Shown here piece by piece: positions 37,536 to 46,890 of a DNA stretch of 64,000 bases. The notes beneath the pieces were generated by a model. That model was not told where the DNA came from. It was given only the letters and a program-made list of their open reading frames with translations, and made no database searches. The translations under genes and the position numbers were made by a program. Within the stretch, counting starts at the first letter, position 1, and each line of letters starts with the position of its first letter. Source of the DNA: Hydrogenophaga sp. (GTDB taxonomy: Bacteria > Pseudomonadota > Gammaproteobacteria > Burkholderiales > Burkholderiaceae_C); NCBI RefSeq assembly GCF_018780385.1, contig NZ_JADMJO010000003.1, forward strand, positions 186,001-250,000. Direction: 5' to 3'.

Positions 37536-38336
37536 TCAGGCTGCTTGCGCCGGCTTGCCGGCCAGGCCGAAGGTGGCGAGCAACGCCGGTTGCACCCAGC
37601 GCTGGAAGGCGAGGCCCGAGGCCACGCCCATGCAGAGCCAGAACGACAGCGAGATCCAGGTGGTGGCCCAGACAAACTGGGTGCCCAGATCGCGCAGCAC
37701 CGCCTGGGCCTCCCCCTGGAAACCGCTCAGGGGATCGGCCGTGATGTGCGGAGCACCCACCACAAAGGGCAGGGCCAGCCACGCCGCAGCGGCGATCCAG
37801 CGCAAATGGCTGCGCATGCCCGCCACGGACCAGCAGGCCAGCGCCGCGCTCACGGCGGCCAGCAACCACCAGCCCTGGCGCGAACCCAGGCGCGCGGCGT
37901 CCATGCCAGGGATCTCGGCGTGCAGGCCGATCGAGGGCCAGAAGTGGAACACCAGCCAGCCCGCAGCGGCCGTGACAAGCGCCAGCGGCAGCGCGCGCAA
38001 GTTGGTGCCGCGCCACAGGGCCACGCCCATCACAGCGAACACCAGCAGTGCCATGCTGAACGCATGCAGCACATTGGCCACAAACGTCCACGCGGTGCGC
38101 TCGAAGCCGTCGGCAGGAGCCCACGCTTGCGCTTCCTCGTGCACGTGTGCAGGCGCTGCGGCCGTGCTCTGCGTGTGCACGTGGCCAGCGGTGACAGGTG
38201 CTTCGATCTTCTGGTCTTCATAGGCCTCGGCGGCCAGGATGATGGGCACTGCCTGCCATTGCTGCATGCCGGTCTGCACGACACCCACGGCGAGCGCGAC
38301 GGCCAGGCTCGCCCAGATCAGTCGGGAAAAAATCAT
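37536..38336 (-). CDS. cbtA: CbtA-family cobalt transport protein
   Basis: A 266-residue inner-membrane protein with an N-terminal transmembrane segment, a periplasm-like loop rich in histidine ([19 protein letters not shown]), and about five further hydrophobic helices. This is the CbtA layout, known from B12-regulated loci as a predicted cobalt transporter subunit. It is paired with cbtB, from which it is separated by a copy of a dispersed repeat. Confidence 0.88.
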   Translation of the reverse strand: MIFSRLIWASLAVALAVGVVQTGMQQWQAVPIILAAEAYEDQKIEAPVTAGHVHTQSTAAAPAHVHEEAQAWAPADGFERTAWTFVANVLHAFSMALLVFAVMGVALWRGTNLRALPLALVTAAAGWLVFHFWPSIGLHAEIPGMDAARLGSRQGWWLLAAVSAALACWSVAGMRSHLRWIAAAAWLALPFVVGAPHITADPLSGFQGEAQAVLRDLGTQFVWATTWISLSFWLCMGVASGLAFQRWVQPALLATFGLAGKPAQAA

Positions 38337-38377
38337 GATGTAGCTCCAGGAGAGTGAGGTGGTTTGTCCAGAGGTGC

Positions 38378-38450
38378 CGCGGAACCGGCTTTGCCGGGCC
38401 GCAGGCGCCGCCCCCTTGAGGGGGTCGCGCGAAGCGCGGCGGGGGTGCTT
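38378..38450 (-). repeat. dispersed GC-rich intergenic repeat R1, copy a
   Basis: About 74 bp, nearly identical (two differences in the part compared) to copy b at 49303-49377. It contains a CCCCC-TTGA-GGGGG hairpin and a CGCGCGAAGCGCG hairpin. It begins 1-2 nt after the cbtB stop codon and fills the cbtB-cbtA gap. Confidence 0.8.
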
Positions 38451-38451
38451 C

Positions 38452-38637
38452 TCAATGACAGGGCTTGACGGTGACGTGGCGCACGTCGTGCGCCGCGTTG
38501 TGCGCGACCGGGCTGTCGGCAAACGCCACGCCATACAGCACGACCAGCCCGAGGGCGGCGGCAGCGGCCAGTTGCAGCAGCAAGCTGCGCACGGCGGAGG
38601 TGGTGCCCGAAGGCGCCGAGGTGGTGGTTCCATTCAT
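38452..38637 (-). CDS. cbtB: CbtB-family cobalt transport small subunit
   Basis: A 61-residue protein with one transmembrane helix (LLLQLAAAAALGLVVLYGVAF) given here in part as LAAAAALGLVVLYGVAF, followed by a histidine-bearing C-terminus (HNAAHDVRHVTVKPCH), the CbtB pattern in which C-terminal histidines are thought to bind metal. ATG at 38637 has GGAG 7 nt upstream; ATG at 38649 lacks a ribosome-binding site. Confidence 0.85.
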   Translation of the reverse strand: MNGTTTSAPSGTTSAVRSLLLQLAAAAALGLVVLYGVAFADSPVAHNAAHDVRHVTVKPCH

Positions 38638-38671
38638 GTGGTGCTCCATTTCGAAGAGAGGTTGAGGCGTC

Positions 38672-38712
38672 AGGAAAAGGAAGCCATGGCGTCGCGCCCT
38701 TCGGCGCCATGG
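38672..38712 (-). terminator. strong hairpin with T-rich tail upstream of cbtB
   Basis: CCATGGCG (38684-38691) pairs with CGCCATGG (38705-38712), with an inner GCGCC/GGCGC helix. On the minus strand it is followed by CTTCCTTTTCC. It could terminate or attenuate transcription coming from the btuB side before cbtB. Confidence 0.5.
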
Positions 38713-38760
38713 TGGGAAATCAAAACGAGTGTGGTACTCACTGGGGTACCTTCGCCCTGT

Positions 38761-38808
38761 GGGCTGCGGTGCGAGCTTGCTTGGGAACGGCTCGGCGCTG
38801 CGCTCATG
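38761..38808 (-). repeat. dispersed repeat R2, copy a
   Basis: About 47 bp beginning CATGAGCGCAGCGCCG on the minus strand and ending CTCGCACCGCAG, about 90 percent identical to copy b at 55423-55469. The TGA in its first bases is the stop codon of the DUF1636 gene. Confidence 0.7.
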
Positions 38809-39214
38809 CTTCTGTGGCCTCGAGGCTGGGCGGCAGCCGCGCCAGGATGCCGCTGCGCAAGCGCGCGGGCCGCTCGTTGCGCAGCAGGTTGCCGTCGCTC
38901 GCGGCGGCGTGCATGCCGGCGCACAGCAACACGTGCTCGGCCGTCTCGGCATCGGGCACGAGGTCGCCAAACAGGTAGGTGTGTTTGCCTGGCGCCTGGA
39001 AGGCCACCGAGCAGGCGCGCCCACAACTGCTCAGGCAGGCCATGCCACGCACGTGCACGCGCATCGACGGGTCCCCATCCAGCAGGTGGACCGCCTGCAC
39101 GGCCTCGAACAGGATGGCGCCAGCCGCCGGCTCGTCGCGGGACGCGCCCGGTGGGCGGCAGGTGGTGCAGACGATCACCTCGGTGATCGGTGGTGGGGGA
39201 ACGGATGAGTGCAT
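38804..39214 (-). CDS. DUF1636-family metal-binding protein
   Basis: A 136-residue protein with two cysteine clusters, VIVCTTCRPPG near the N-terminus and MACLSSCGRACSVAF in the middle, typical of DUF1636 (thioredoxin-like 2Fe-2S ferredoxin fold). The family is frequent in cobalamin loci. The stop codon falls inside repeat R2, so the last residues may have been reshaped by the repeat. Role in cobalamin or cobalt handling is inferred from context. Confidence 0.85.
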   Translation of the reverse strand: MHSSVPPPPITEVIVCTTCRPPGASRDEPAAGAILFEAVQAVHLLDGDPSMRVHVRGMACLSSCGRACSVAFQAPGKHTYLFGDLVPDAETAEHVLLCAGMHAAASDGNLLRNERPARLRSGILARLPPSLEATEA

Positions 39215-39231
39215 GACGTTCAGGGTGTTGA

Positions 39232-39918
39232 TCAGGCGGGCAGGCGGTGCTCGGCACGCCAGCGTTCGGCCCAGGCCGCGCACCGGCCGATGGGTCGCAG
39301 GCGGTCGTCGAAATCCACGACGACGATGTGGCCCGCCGCGGCAGGCGCCACCGGTTGTTCGAGCGTGCGGCCATCGGTGAGCAACCACAGGCAGTTCGTG
39401 CCGCCCATGCCGCGTGGGCGCTGGGCATTGCGCAGCAGCCGCTCGGCTTCGGCCAGGCAGGCCGACAGCGGCGTGCCGCCGCCACCGCCCACGGGCCGCA
39501 CCCGCGCGCTGCCCGCCGCGCGCGCCGGACCAGGTGGCAGCAGCAACTCCACGCCTTGTCCACCGAAGCACAGCAGCGCCACATGGTCGCCCGCGCGCGC
39601 GGCCTGCTCGATGAGGCGCGCGGCATAGCCCTTGGCTTTGGCAAGACGGCCACCCGCTCGCATCGAGCCCGAGGTGTCGAGCGCGATCAGGTGCAGGCTG
39701 GGCACGCTGGCGTTCGCCGGTTGATGGCGCAGGTGCGATGGCGCCAGGCGCTGCGGCCCCTTGCTCATGAGCGTGCGCACCCAGTGAATGCCGGAGCCCA
39801 TCGCCTCGGCGGGACGCGCGGCATGCCGGGCCAGGTCCGGTCGTGGAGAACGGTTCGGGCTTGGCCACCGCCAGCCGCCGGGCGCCGTCGTCGGCGCGCG
39901 CAGGCTGGGGTGGCTCAT
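39232..39918 (-). CDS. VWA-domain chelatase subunit (ChlD/BchD-like)
   Basis: A 228-residue protein with an N-terminal basic region and a von Willebrand A domain: the MIDAS motif is ALDTSGSM, with a later GGGGGTPLS segment and LLTDGRTLEQ. It is a short ChlD-like partner for the AAA+ subunit immediately upstream; the two genes overlap by 4 nt. With CobN they should form an ATP-driven cobalt chelatase in place of classical CobS/CobT. Confidence 0.88.
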   Translation of the reverse strand: MSHPSLRAPTTAPGGWRWPSPNRSPRPDLARHAARPAEAMGSGIHWVRTLMSKGPQRLAPSHLRHQPANASVPSLHLIALDTSGSMRAGGRLAKAKGYAARLIEQAARAGDHVALLCFGGQGVELLLPPGPARAAGSARVRPVGGGGGTPLSACLAEAERLLRNAQRPRGMGGTNCLWLLTDGRTLEQPVAPAAAGHIVVVDFDDRLRPIGRCAAWAERWRAEHRLPA

Positions 39919-40973
39919 GCTTTTTTTGGGGGCCACGCCCCCGTGTTTCTGACGCGCACCATGGCTTGCGGTTGTGGTGGCAGCGCGCCCCAGTCGCCTT
40001 CGGGCGTGGGTTGCGCGGAGGCCGAGGCGCCCTGTCGGTTTGCAGAGGGCTGCGGGTTGCCGGGCGCGGGCGACAAAGCCGCGTGCGGTGGTGCCGCGTC
40101 CTCGGAACGGCGGTGCGCCAGCGCCAGTTCGGCCACGGCGTCCACGTCTTCCAGCCGCACGGTGTGGCGTTGCTCCAGCGCCGCCAGCGCGCGCGCGGCG
40201 CGCAGCATCACGAGATCGGCGCGGATGCCATCCACTCCCGCTGCCAGTGCCAGTTGCGACGCGTGCTGCACCACGTCGTCGGTCCATTCGATGGCCGTCA
40301 GCGCGGCACGCGCGGCAGCGAGCTTCGCCACCAGCTGTGCCTGCGCATCGGCGTGCTCGGCCACCAGCGCCTGCGGGTCGGCGTCAAACGCCAGCCGCGC
40401 ACGCACGATGGCCTGGCGTTGGAGCGCGTCGTTCGGGTTCTCCAGCACCACCGACAGGCCGAAGCGGTCCAGCAACTGCGGCCGCAACTCGCCTTCCTCG
40501 GGGTTCATGGTGCCCACCAGCACGAACTGCGCGGCGTGCTGGCGCGAGACGCCATCGCGCTCCACCGTGTTCACGCCGCTGGCGGCGACGTCCAGCAGCG
40601 CATCGACCAGCGCATCGGGCAGCAGGTTGACTTCATCGACGTACAGCACGCCGCCGTGCGCGCGCGCCACCAACCCGGGCGCGAGACGCACCTGGCCGTC
40701 GCGCAGCACGTCTTCGAGGTTGAGCGTGCCCACGAGTTGTTCCAGGCTCGCCGCCAACGGCAGCGTGATGAAGGGCGCCTGCGGCAGCAGCGCGGCCAGT
40801 GCGCGCGCCGAGGTGGACTTGGCCGTGCCGCGCGGGCCGCTGATGAGCACACCGCCCATGCCGGGGTCGATGGCGGCCAGCAGCAAGGCACGTTGCAAGG
40901 CGGCATGGCCCACCAGCGCGGTGAACGGAAAGGCCGCGCTGGACGCGGCGTGCAGTTCGGGAACGGTGGTCAT
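39915..40973 (-). CDS. AAA+ chelatase subunit (ChlI/BchI-like)
   Basis: A 352-residue magnesium-chelatase I-type ATPase. Walker A is SGPRGTAKST, Walker B is GGVLYVDEVNLL, and VLVGTMNPEEGELRPQLLDRF is given in part as TMNPEEGELRPQLLDRF (sensor region). The C-terminal 60 residues are a Pro/Ala linker. Its start overlaps the stop of cobN by 4 nt, which points to cobalt insertion rather than magnesium chelation. Confidence 0.9.
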   Translation of the reverse strand: MTTVPELHAASSAAFPFTALVGHAALQRALLLAAIDPGMGGVLISGPRGTAKSTSARALAALLPQAPFITLPLAASLEQLVGTLNLEDVLRDGQVRLAPGLVARAHGGVLYVDEVNLLPDALVDALLDVAASGVNTVERDGVSRQHAAQFVLVGTMNPEEGELRPQLLDRFGLSVVLENPNDALQRQAIVRARLAFDADPQALVAEHADAQAQLVAKLAAARAALTAIEWTDDVVQHASQLALAAGVDGIRADLVMLRAARALAALEQRHTVRLEDVDAVAELALAHRRSEDAAPPHAALSPAPGNPQPSANRQGASASAQPTPEGDWGALPPQPQAMVRVRNTGAWPPKKA

Positions 40974-43900
40974 GGCAAGGGTCCTTGGTTTTCCAGCGTG
41001 TGTTCGAGGGCCAGCAAGTGCTCTTCGATGCGTTCGCGGTGCTCACCCGGCTCGGCCCACAGGCCGCGCTGCATGGCTTCCAGCAGGCGCTCGCCGATGC
41101 CGCGCAAAGCCAGCGGGTTGTGCTGTTGCAGGAAGTCGCGCGTGGCGTCGTCGTGCAGGTAGGCGTCGGCCACCAGCGCGTACTGGTGGTCGCCGACCAC
41201 GCCGGTGGTGGCGTCGAAAGCGAAGAGGTAGTCCACCGTGGCGGCCATCTCGAATGCGCCCTTGTAGCCGTGGCGCTTCACGCCATCGATCCACTTCGGG
41301 TTGACGGCGCGCGCGCGCACCACGCGCGCCACCTCTTCGTTCAGCGTGCGCACGCGCGGCGCGCCGGGCGTGCTGAAGTCGCCGTGGTACAGCGCGGCGG
41401 GCGCACCGGCCAGGTGCTGCACAGCCGAGGCCATGCCGCCCTGGAACTGGTAGTAGTCGTCCGAGTCGAGGATGTCGTGCTCGCGGTTGTCCTGGTTGTG
41501 CAGCACCGCGTCCACGCGCGCCAGGCGCTGCTCGAACGCCTCGCGTGCGGCGGTGCCGTGGCCGTCCTGACCGTAGGCGAAAGCACCCGCGCGAAGGTAG
41601 GCCTGGGCGAGGTCGGCGCGCTCGTTCCAGCGGCCGCTGGCGATCACCTCTTGCAGCCCCGCGCCGTAACCCCCCGGGCGCGGCCCGAACACGCGCCAGG
41701 TGGCCTGGCGCTGCGCGTCATCGGCGGCCGCGCCGGCGGCCACGGCCTCGGCGGCTTCGCGTTGCACGCGCACCCGGATCGGGTTCACCTCGTCCGGCTC
41801 GTCGTCTTCGGAAATGGCGGCGACGGCGCGCACCGCCGTGTCGAACAGGTCGATCACGTTGGGGAAGGCATCGCGGAAGAAGCCCGAGACCCGCAGCGTC
41901 ACGTCCACGCGCGGCCGGTTCTTGATGGCCATGGGCAGCACCTCGATGTCCACCACCCGGTTGCTGCCCGGCGCCCACTTGGGCCGCACGCCCAGCAGCG
42001 CGAAGGCCTGACCGATGTCCTCGCCGCCGGTGCGCATGGTGCTGGTGCCCCAGACCGACAGGCCCACCGCGCCGGGAAAGTTGCCGTGGTCCTGCAGGTG
42101 GCGCTCGATCACGCGGTCGGCTGCCAGCGCACCCATGGCGTAAGCGGTGGGCGTGGGCACGGCACGCGTGTCCACCGAATAGAAGTTGCGCCCGGTGGGC
42201 AACACGTCGGGCCGACCGCGCGAGGGCGCGCCGCTGGGGCCGGCGGGCACGAAGCGGCCCGACAGGCCACGCATCAGCTGGCCGATCTCGTTCGGACCGC
42301 AAGCGTCCAGGCGCGGCGCCAGGGTCTGGCGCATGCGCTGGATCACCGGCGCGGTCTGTGGCCAGGCTTGTGCGTCGAGCGGCGTGGGCTCCGCGCCCAG
42401 GTGCTTCGTGACGAACACGATGGCCAGAAACTCCAGCCGCTCGCGCGTGTGGCCCGCGTGGCGCCAGGGTTCGTCGCTCAGGCCCTGCAGTGCTTCGGGG
42501 CGCGGCCCGTGCCAGGCGTCCGCCCACTCGGGGCTCAGTGGGTCGAAGCCCTGCAAGCCCAGGTCGTTCGCCAGCGCCACCAGCAGGCTGCCCTGCCCCG
42601 CCGCGTTGCCGCCCGGAAAACGCGCGAGCGCCACCAGGGTGTCGGTGCGCTGGCGGCCTTGCGGCGAGCGGCCGAGGATGTGCAGGCCGTCGCGGATCTG
42701 CGATTCCTTGATCTCGCAGAGGTAGGCGTCGAGCCGCGCCAGCAGCTGTTCGCGCTGCGCCTCGTCGGCCGGTGGCTGGAAGCCCAGCTCCTGGTGCAGG
42801 CTGTGTTTGAGCACCTGCTGCAGGATGCTTTCGCGCAGCAGCTTCGCGCGGCGCGGGTCGAGCGAGAGCGCCTCGTAGTACTCGTCCATCTGGCGTTCGA
42901 GTTCCTGCAGCGGGCCGTAGGTTTCGGCGCGCGTGAGGGCGGGCATGAGGTGGTCGATGATCACCGCCTGCGTGCGGCGCTTGGCCTGGCTGCCTTCGCC
43001 CGGGTCGTTGACGATGAAGGGATACAGGTGCGGCAGCGGCCCCAGGATGGCGTCGGGCCAGCAGGCCGCGCCCAGCGCCACGCTCTTGCCGGGCAGCCAT
43101 TCGAGGTTGCCGTGTTTGCCCACGTGCACCACCGCGTCCACCGCGAAGGCGCGCCGCAGCCAGAAATAGAACGCGAGGTAGCCGTGCGTGGGCACCAGGT
43201 CGGCGTCGTGGTAACTCGCCACCAGGTCGAGGTCGCGGCCACGCGCGGGCTGGATGCCTACGAAGACCTGGCCCAGACGCAGGCCCGGCACCATGAAGCG
43301 GCCGCTGCGTTGCATCGGGTCCTGCGAGGGCGGCCCCCAGAGCGCGTTCACCGCGTCCTGGCTGTCCTGCGGCAGGGCGTGGAAATCGGCCAGGTAGTCG
43401 GCCATCGCGAGGCTCTGGCCGGCGGGCCGGTGGTCATTGGCGTCCACGTTGTTGGTCACGCCCTGCACCAGCTGTGCCATCAGCGCATCACCGTGCTCGG
43501 GCAGCTCGCCGGTGCCGTACCCCGCGTCGCACAAGGCCTGCAGGATGAGCACGGTGGACGCGGGCGTGTCCAGCCCCACGCCGTTGGCCAGGCGCGCATC
43601 GTCGTTGGGGTAGTTGGCGAGGATCAGCGCGATGCGCTTGTCGGCGTTGGACTTCTCGCGCAACACACACCAGCGGCGCGCGAGCTCGGCCACGAAACGG
43701 ATGCGCTCGGGCTCGGGCTGGTAACGCACCACGTCCACCTCGGTGCGCTCGCAGCGCCAGGCCAGGCCCTTGAAGCTGATGGCGCGCGTGCCGATGCGGC
43801 CGTCCACCTCGGGCAGCACCACCTGCATCGCGAGGTCGCGCGGCGCCAGGCCGTGCGGGTCGGCCTGCCACTGCTCCAGCGAGCAGCCGGCGGTGATGAG

Positions 43901-44776
43901 CTGCAGCACCGGGGCGTCGCCGGCCAGGGTGGCGAGCGGCGCGTCGTCGGGCAAGGCGTCGTCGCTGCCATCGAGCGAGGCCACGGCAAAGCTGGTGGCG
44001 TTGAGCACCACGCCGACGCCGCGCTCAAGGGCCAGCGCCTGCAGCGCGGCCAAGCTGGCCGGGTTCTTGAGCGAGTCCACCGCGACCGCCAGCGCATTGA
44101 GGCCAGCGTCCGCCAGCGCGGCCAGCACGGCGTCGAACACCGCCGTGTTGCCGGCCTGCAGGTGCGCGCGGTAGAACACCAGCAGCGCCACGGGTGCGCC
44201 CGCGCGCCATGGCGCGGCGGCCTGCGGCGTGTAGGGCATCACCGGTGGCAAAGGCAATGGGGGCGGAGGCCGCTGGCCCAGCCCGAAGGCCGCGTGGCCG
44301 ATCAGCGAGAAGAAAGCCAGCGCGTTGTCGCGCCCGCCCTCGCGCAGGCAGCGCCAGAGCCGGTCGCAGTCTTCGGGCCCTGCGGTGCTGCGCATGAGCA
44401 GCTGCGGGTCCTGCACGTTGTCGCCGGAGAACAGCGCCAGCCACTGGCCGTGCTTCGCGGCCAGCGACACCGCCTGCTCCACCACGTAGGCCCAGTCGCT
44501 CGGGGCGCCGAGGTGGTCGATCACGACCACGCGGGCGTGGCGCAGTACGTCGTCCACATACATGTCCGTCGATGCGGGCTGGCGCAGCCACATCAGGTTG
44601 GCCAGCCGGACCCTGGGGAAATCATCGCCCAGGCTCGCGGCCGCGTCGGCCAGCAGCGAGAGCGTGGTATCGGCCGCGCTCAGCACCACGATGTCACCCG
44701 GCGTCTGCTCCACGCGCACGATGCCCTGCCCGCCGTCTTCGACGTGGCCTCCGGGGCGCGTAGAAAGCAAATGCAT
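40970..44776 (-). CDS. cobN: cobaltochelatase large subunit CobN
   Basis: A 1268-residue protein that inserts cobalt into hydrogenobyrinate a,c-diamide in the aerobic pathway. VDAVVHVGKHGNLEWLPGKS is given in part as HVGKHGNLEWLPGKS (conserved CobN/BchH motif), and GLSVWGTSTMRTGGEDIGQA in part as WGTSTMRTGGEDI. Length is as expected. It is followed by overlapping AAA+ and VWA subunit genes, giving a complete three-part chelatase. No corrin-ring methylase genes are in the window. Confidence 0.96.
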   Translation of the reverse strand: MHLLSTRPGGHVEDGGQGIVRVEQTPGDIVVLSAADTTLSLLADAAASLGDDFPRVRLANLMWLRQPASTDMYVDDVLRHARVVVIDHLGAPSDWAYVVEQAVSLAAKHGQWLALFSGDNVQDPQLLMRSTAGPEDCDRLWRCLREGGRDNALAFFSLIGHAAFGLGQRPPPPLPLPPVMPYTPQAAAPWRAGAPVALLVFYRAHLQAGNTAVFDAVLAALADAGLNALAVAVDSLKNPASLAALQALALERGVGVVLNATSFAVASLDGSDDALPDDAPLATLAGDAPVLQLITAGCSLEQWQADPHGLAPRDLAMQVVLPEVDGRIGTRAISFKGLAWRCERTEVDVVRYQPEPERIRFVAELARRWCVLREKSNADKRIALILANYPNDDARLANGVGLDTPASTVLILQALCDAGYGTGELPEHGDALMAQLVQGVTNNVDANDHRPAGQSLAMADYLADFHALPQDSQDAVNALWGPPSQDPMQRSGRFMVPGLRLGQVFVGIQPARGRDLDLVASYHDADLVPTHGYLAFYFWLRRAFAVDAVVHVGKHGNLEWLPGKSVALGAACWPDAILGPLPHLYPFIVNDPGEGSQAKRRTQAVIIDHLMPALTRAETYGPLQELERQMDEYYEALSLDPRRAKLLRESILQQVLKHSLHQELGFQPPADEAQREQLLARLDAYLCEIKESQIRDGLHILGRSPQGRQRTDTLVALARFPGGNAAGQGSLLVALANDLGLQGFDPLSPEWADAWHGPRPEALQGLSDEPWRHAGHTRERLEFLAIVFVTKHLGAEPTPLDAQAWPQTAPVIQRMRQTLAPRLDACGPNEIGQLMRGLSGRFVPAGPSGAPSRGRPDVLPTGRNFYSVDTRAVPTPTAYAMGALAADRVIERHLQDHGNFPGAVGLSVWGTSTMRTGGEDIGQAFALLGVRPKWAPGSNRVVDIEVLPMAIKNRPRVDVTLRVSGFFRDAFPNVIDLFDTAVRAVAAISEDDEPDEVNPIRVRVQREAAEAVAAGAAADDAQRQATWRVFGPRPGGYGAGLQEVIASGRWNERADLAQAYLRAGAFAYGQDGHGTAAREAFEQRLARVDAVLHNQDNREHDILDSDDYYQFQGGMASAVQHLAGAPAALYHGDFSTPGAPRVRTLNEEVARVVRARAVNPKWIDGVKRHGYKGAFEMAATVDYLFAFDATTGVVGDHQYALVADAYLHDDATRDFLQQHNPLALRGIGERLLEAMQRGLWAEPGEHRERIEEHLLALEHTLENQGPLP

Positions 44777-44840
44777 TCAGCTCTCCACCCAGCGGGAGCA
44801 CAACGCGCACCGCAAGCCACGCACCCATGCAGGGGCACCA

Positions 44841-44933
44841 TGGAACCGGCTTTGCCGGGCCACAGGTGCCGCCCTCCTCCCGCCGAAGGCGAGAGAGGGG
44901 GGTGCCGCGAAGCGGCGCGGGGGGTGGTTCATA
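44841..44933 (-). repeat. dispersed repeat R1, divergent copy c
   Basis: Shares GGAACCGGCTTTGCCGGGCC with R1 copies a and b, then has an insert and a variant CCGCGAAGCGGCG hairpin. It lies in the cobW-cobN gap and starts 4-5 nt after the cobW stop. Confidence 0.65.
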
Positions 44934-44937
44934 TTCT

Positions 44938-46002
44938 TCAGGCCGCCGTGGTGGCGGCGAGCAGTGCGGACTGCAACTCGCGTTGCAGCGTGTCGCGGTC
45001 GAGGTGGTCGCCGATCAGCACGAGTCGCGTGGCGCGCAGGTCGTCGGCGCGCCAGGCGCGGTCGAAGTGGCTGTCGAAGCGCTGGCCCACGCCCTGCACC
45101 ACCAGGCGCATGGCCGTGCCCGGCAAGGCCACGAAGCCTTTCACGCGGTAGATCTCGTGGCGCTGCACCAGGGCGATCAGCGCGTCCAGCAGGCGCTGAC
45201 GGTCGTTCACCTCCAGCGTGATCGACACCGAGTCGAACTCGTCGTGGTCGTGGTCCTCTTCTTCGTCGTGGTGGGTCTTGCGCTGGTCGATGGCGTCTTC
45301 CACCGCGCGCTCCAGGCCGAGCAGCACGCCGAGATCGATGCGGCCGTGCTGCGCGTGCACCAGCTTCACGCCGGCCGGCGTCTCGGCGCGGATGATGGCC
45401 TCCACCCGGGCGAGCGTGGCCGCGTCCATGCCGTCGGTCTTGTGCACCACCACCAGGTCGGCGGTGGCGAGCTGGTCTTCGAACAGTTCGGCCAGCGGCG
45501 AGTCGTGGTCCAGGTTCTCGTCGGCGCGGCGCTGTGCGTCCACCGCCACCGGGTCTTCCGCGAAGCGGCCGGCGGCCACGGCGGGTGCGTCCACCACGGT
45601 GATGACGGCGTCCACCGTGAACGCGTTGCGCAACGCGGGCCACTGGAAGGCCTGCACCAGCGGCTTGGGCAGCGCCAGGCCCGAGGTTTCGATCACGAGG
45701 TGGTCGATCTGGTCGCGCCGGGCGGCGAGCTGCTCCATCACCGGGGCGAACTCTTCCTGCACGGTGCAGCACAGGCAACCGTTGGCGAGTTCGTAGAGCT
45801 GGCCGTTCTCTTCGCCGTTTTCGTCGCAGCCGATGCCGCAGCCGCGCAGCAGCTCGCCGTCGATGCCGAGTTCACCGAACTCGTTGACGATGACTGCGAT
45901 GCGTTTGCCTTGCGCGTTCGTGAGCAGGTGGCGCAGCAGCGTGGTCTTGCCGGCACCGAGGAAGCCGGTGACGATGGTGGCGGGGATCTTGCGGGTTTGC
46001 AT
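44938..46002 (-). CDS. cobW: CobW-type GTPase
   Basis: A 354-residue G3E GTPase thought to supply cobalt to CobN. The P-loop is GFLGAGKTTLLRHLL, the metal-binding CxCC motif is NGCLCCTVQEEF, and NKxD-type VVHKTDGMD follows. A His/Asp/Glu-rich stretch (HHDEEEDHDHDEF) lies between the two domains. It sits directly upstream of cobN. Confidence 0.95.
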   Translation of the reverse strand: MQTRKIPATIVTGFLGAGKTTLLRHLLTNAQGKRIAVIVNEFGELGIDGELLRGCGIGCDENGEENGQLYELANGCLCCTVQEEFAPVMEQLAARRDQIDHLVIETSGLALPKPLVQAFQWPALRNAFTVDAVITVVDAPAVAAGRFAEDPVAVDAQRRADENLDHDSPLAELFEDQLATADLVVVHKTDGMDAATLARVEAIIRAETPAGVKLVHAQHGRIDLGVLLGLERAVEDAIDQRKTHHDEEEDHDHDEFDSVSITLEVNDRQRLLDALIALVQRHEIYRVKGFVALPGTAMRLVVQGVGQRFDSHFDRAWRADDLRATRLVLIGDHLDRDTLQRELQSALLAATTAA

Positions 46003-46017
46003 GGGGTGGTCTCCAGT

Positions 46018-46890
46018 TCAGGAACGGGTGGGCAGAGCGAGCAAACAATCAACCAACATGTGCGCGGCCTCGCCCAGGCGCGGGCCGGGGCGCGACAGCA
46101 GGTCCATGCGCTCGACATCGAGCTGGCAGACCTGCTGCTTGCGCACCGCCTGCATGCCGGCCCAGCCGGGCCGATCGGTCATACCCGAGAGCGTGGTCTG
46201 CGGGCCGAGGATCAGGTCGGGTGCGCGGCGCACCACCATCTCGGGGTTGATGCGTGGAAACAGGGGGCCATCGCCCGCGTGGACGACGATGTTGTTCAGA
46301 CCGAGCCGCGCGATGGTTTCGCCGATGAAGCTCTTGTCGCTCGCCGCGGTGGGGCCGATGCCGACTTCGATGTACACCGTGCGCCCGCGCAGGGCGGCCG
46401 GCACGCGGCGCGCGGCGGCGTCGAGTTCGCGGTCAATGCGCTGCACCAGTTCGGCCGCGCGCGCCTGCTCGCCCAGCGACTGGCCGAGCGCGAGCAGCAT
46501 GCGTTTCAGGTCGGCGTGCGTGCGCGCATCGAACATCTGCACCGGCACGCCCAGTTCCGTCAGGCGTTCGCCCGCGCGGCTGCGCGGCCCGAGCAACACC
46601 ATGTCGGGCCGCAGCGCGACGATGCTTTCGATCTGCGCGTCCTGCAGGCCACCGACCTTGGGCAGTTTGGCCACGTTGCCGGGCCAGCTCGAATAGCGAT
46701 CGGTGCCGACCAGCTCGGCGCAATGCCCGAGCGCGCACACGGCTTCGGTGAGCGAGGGCGAAAGCGTGATGATGCGGTGCTGCGCCAGCGCGGGCGCGGG
46801 CCCGGCCAAGCCACCCAACAACCCGAACACCGCCAACGCCGACCCGGAGGCACCCACCGCCGTTCGCACTGAGCTTGTCGAAGTGCTCAT
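46018..46890 (-). CDS. btuF: BtuF-like cobalamin-binding periplasmic protein (first)
   Basis: A 290-residue type III periplasmic-binding protein with a signal peptide (SALAVFGLLGGLAGPAPALAQ, given in part). The mature part starts RIITLSPSLTEAVCALG and has VGTDRYSSWPG, FIGETIARLGLNN and FPRINPEMVVR, as in BtuF. The first ten codons overlap one arm of an inverted dispersed repeat, so the true start could be a later GTG (codon 8 or 12). It is similar to the second copy at 49376-50248. Confidence 0.87.
   Translation of the reverse strand: MSTSTSSVRTAVGASGSALAVFGLLGGLAGPAPALAQHRIITLSPSLTEAVCALGHCAELVGTDRYSSWPGNVAKLPKVGGLQDAQIESIVALRPDMVLLGPRSRAGERLTELGVPVQMFDARTHADLKRMLLALGQSLGEQARAAELVQRIDRELDAAARRVPAALRGRTVYIEVGIGPTAASDKSFIGETIARLGLNNIVVHAGDGPLFPRINPEMVVRRAPDLILGPQTTLSGMTDRPGWAGMQAVRKQQVCQLDVERMDLLSRPGPRLGEAAHMLVDCLLALPTRS

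Noticed and set aside
38378-38450. R1 as an insertion sequence remnant.
   Set aside because: It is too short, has no transposase fragment or target duplication, and is made of hairpins; it is better described as a dispersed intergenic repeat.
38638-38803. Search for a second cobalamin riboswitch upstream of cbtB.
   Set aside because: No B12-box, GCCACTG or GCCCCCGCAA blocks are present; only a hairpin and an R2 repeat.
40985-45151. A very long open frame (about 1388 codons) on the plus strand opposite cobN and cobW.
   Set aside because: It is a shadow caused by high GC content and third-position bias of the real minus-strand genes. Its translation is His/Val/Arg-rich and low in recognisable motifs.
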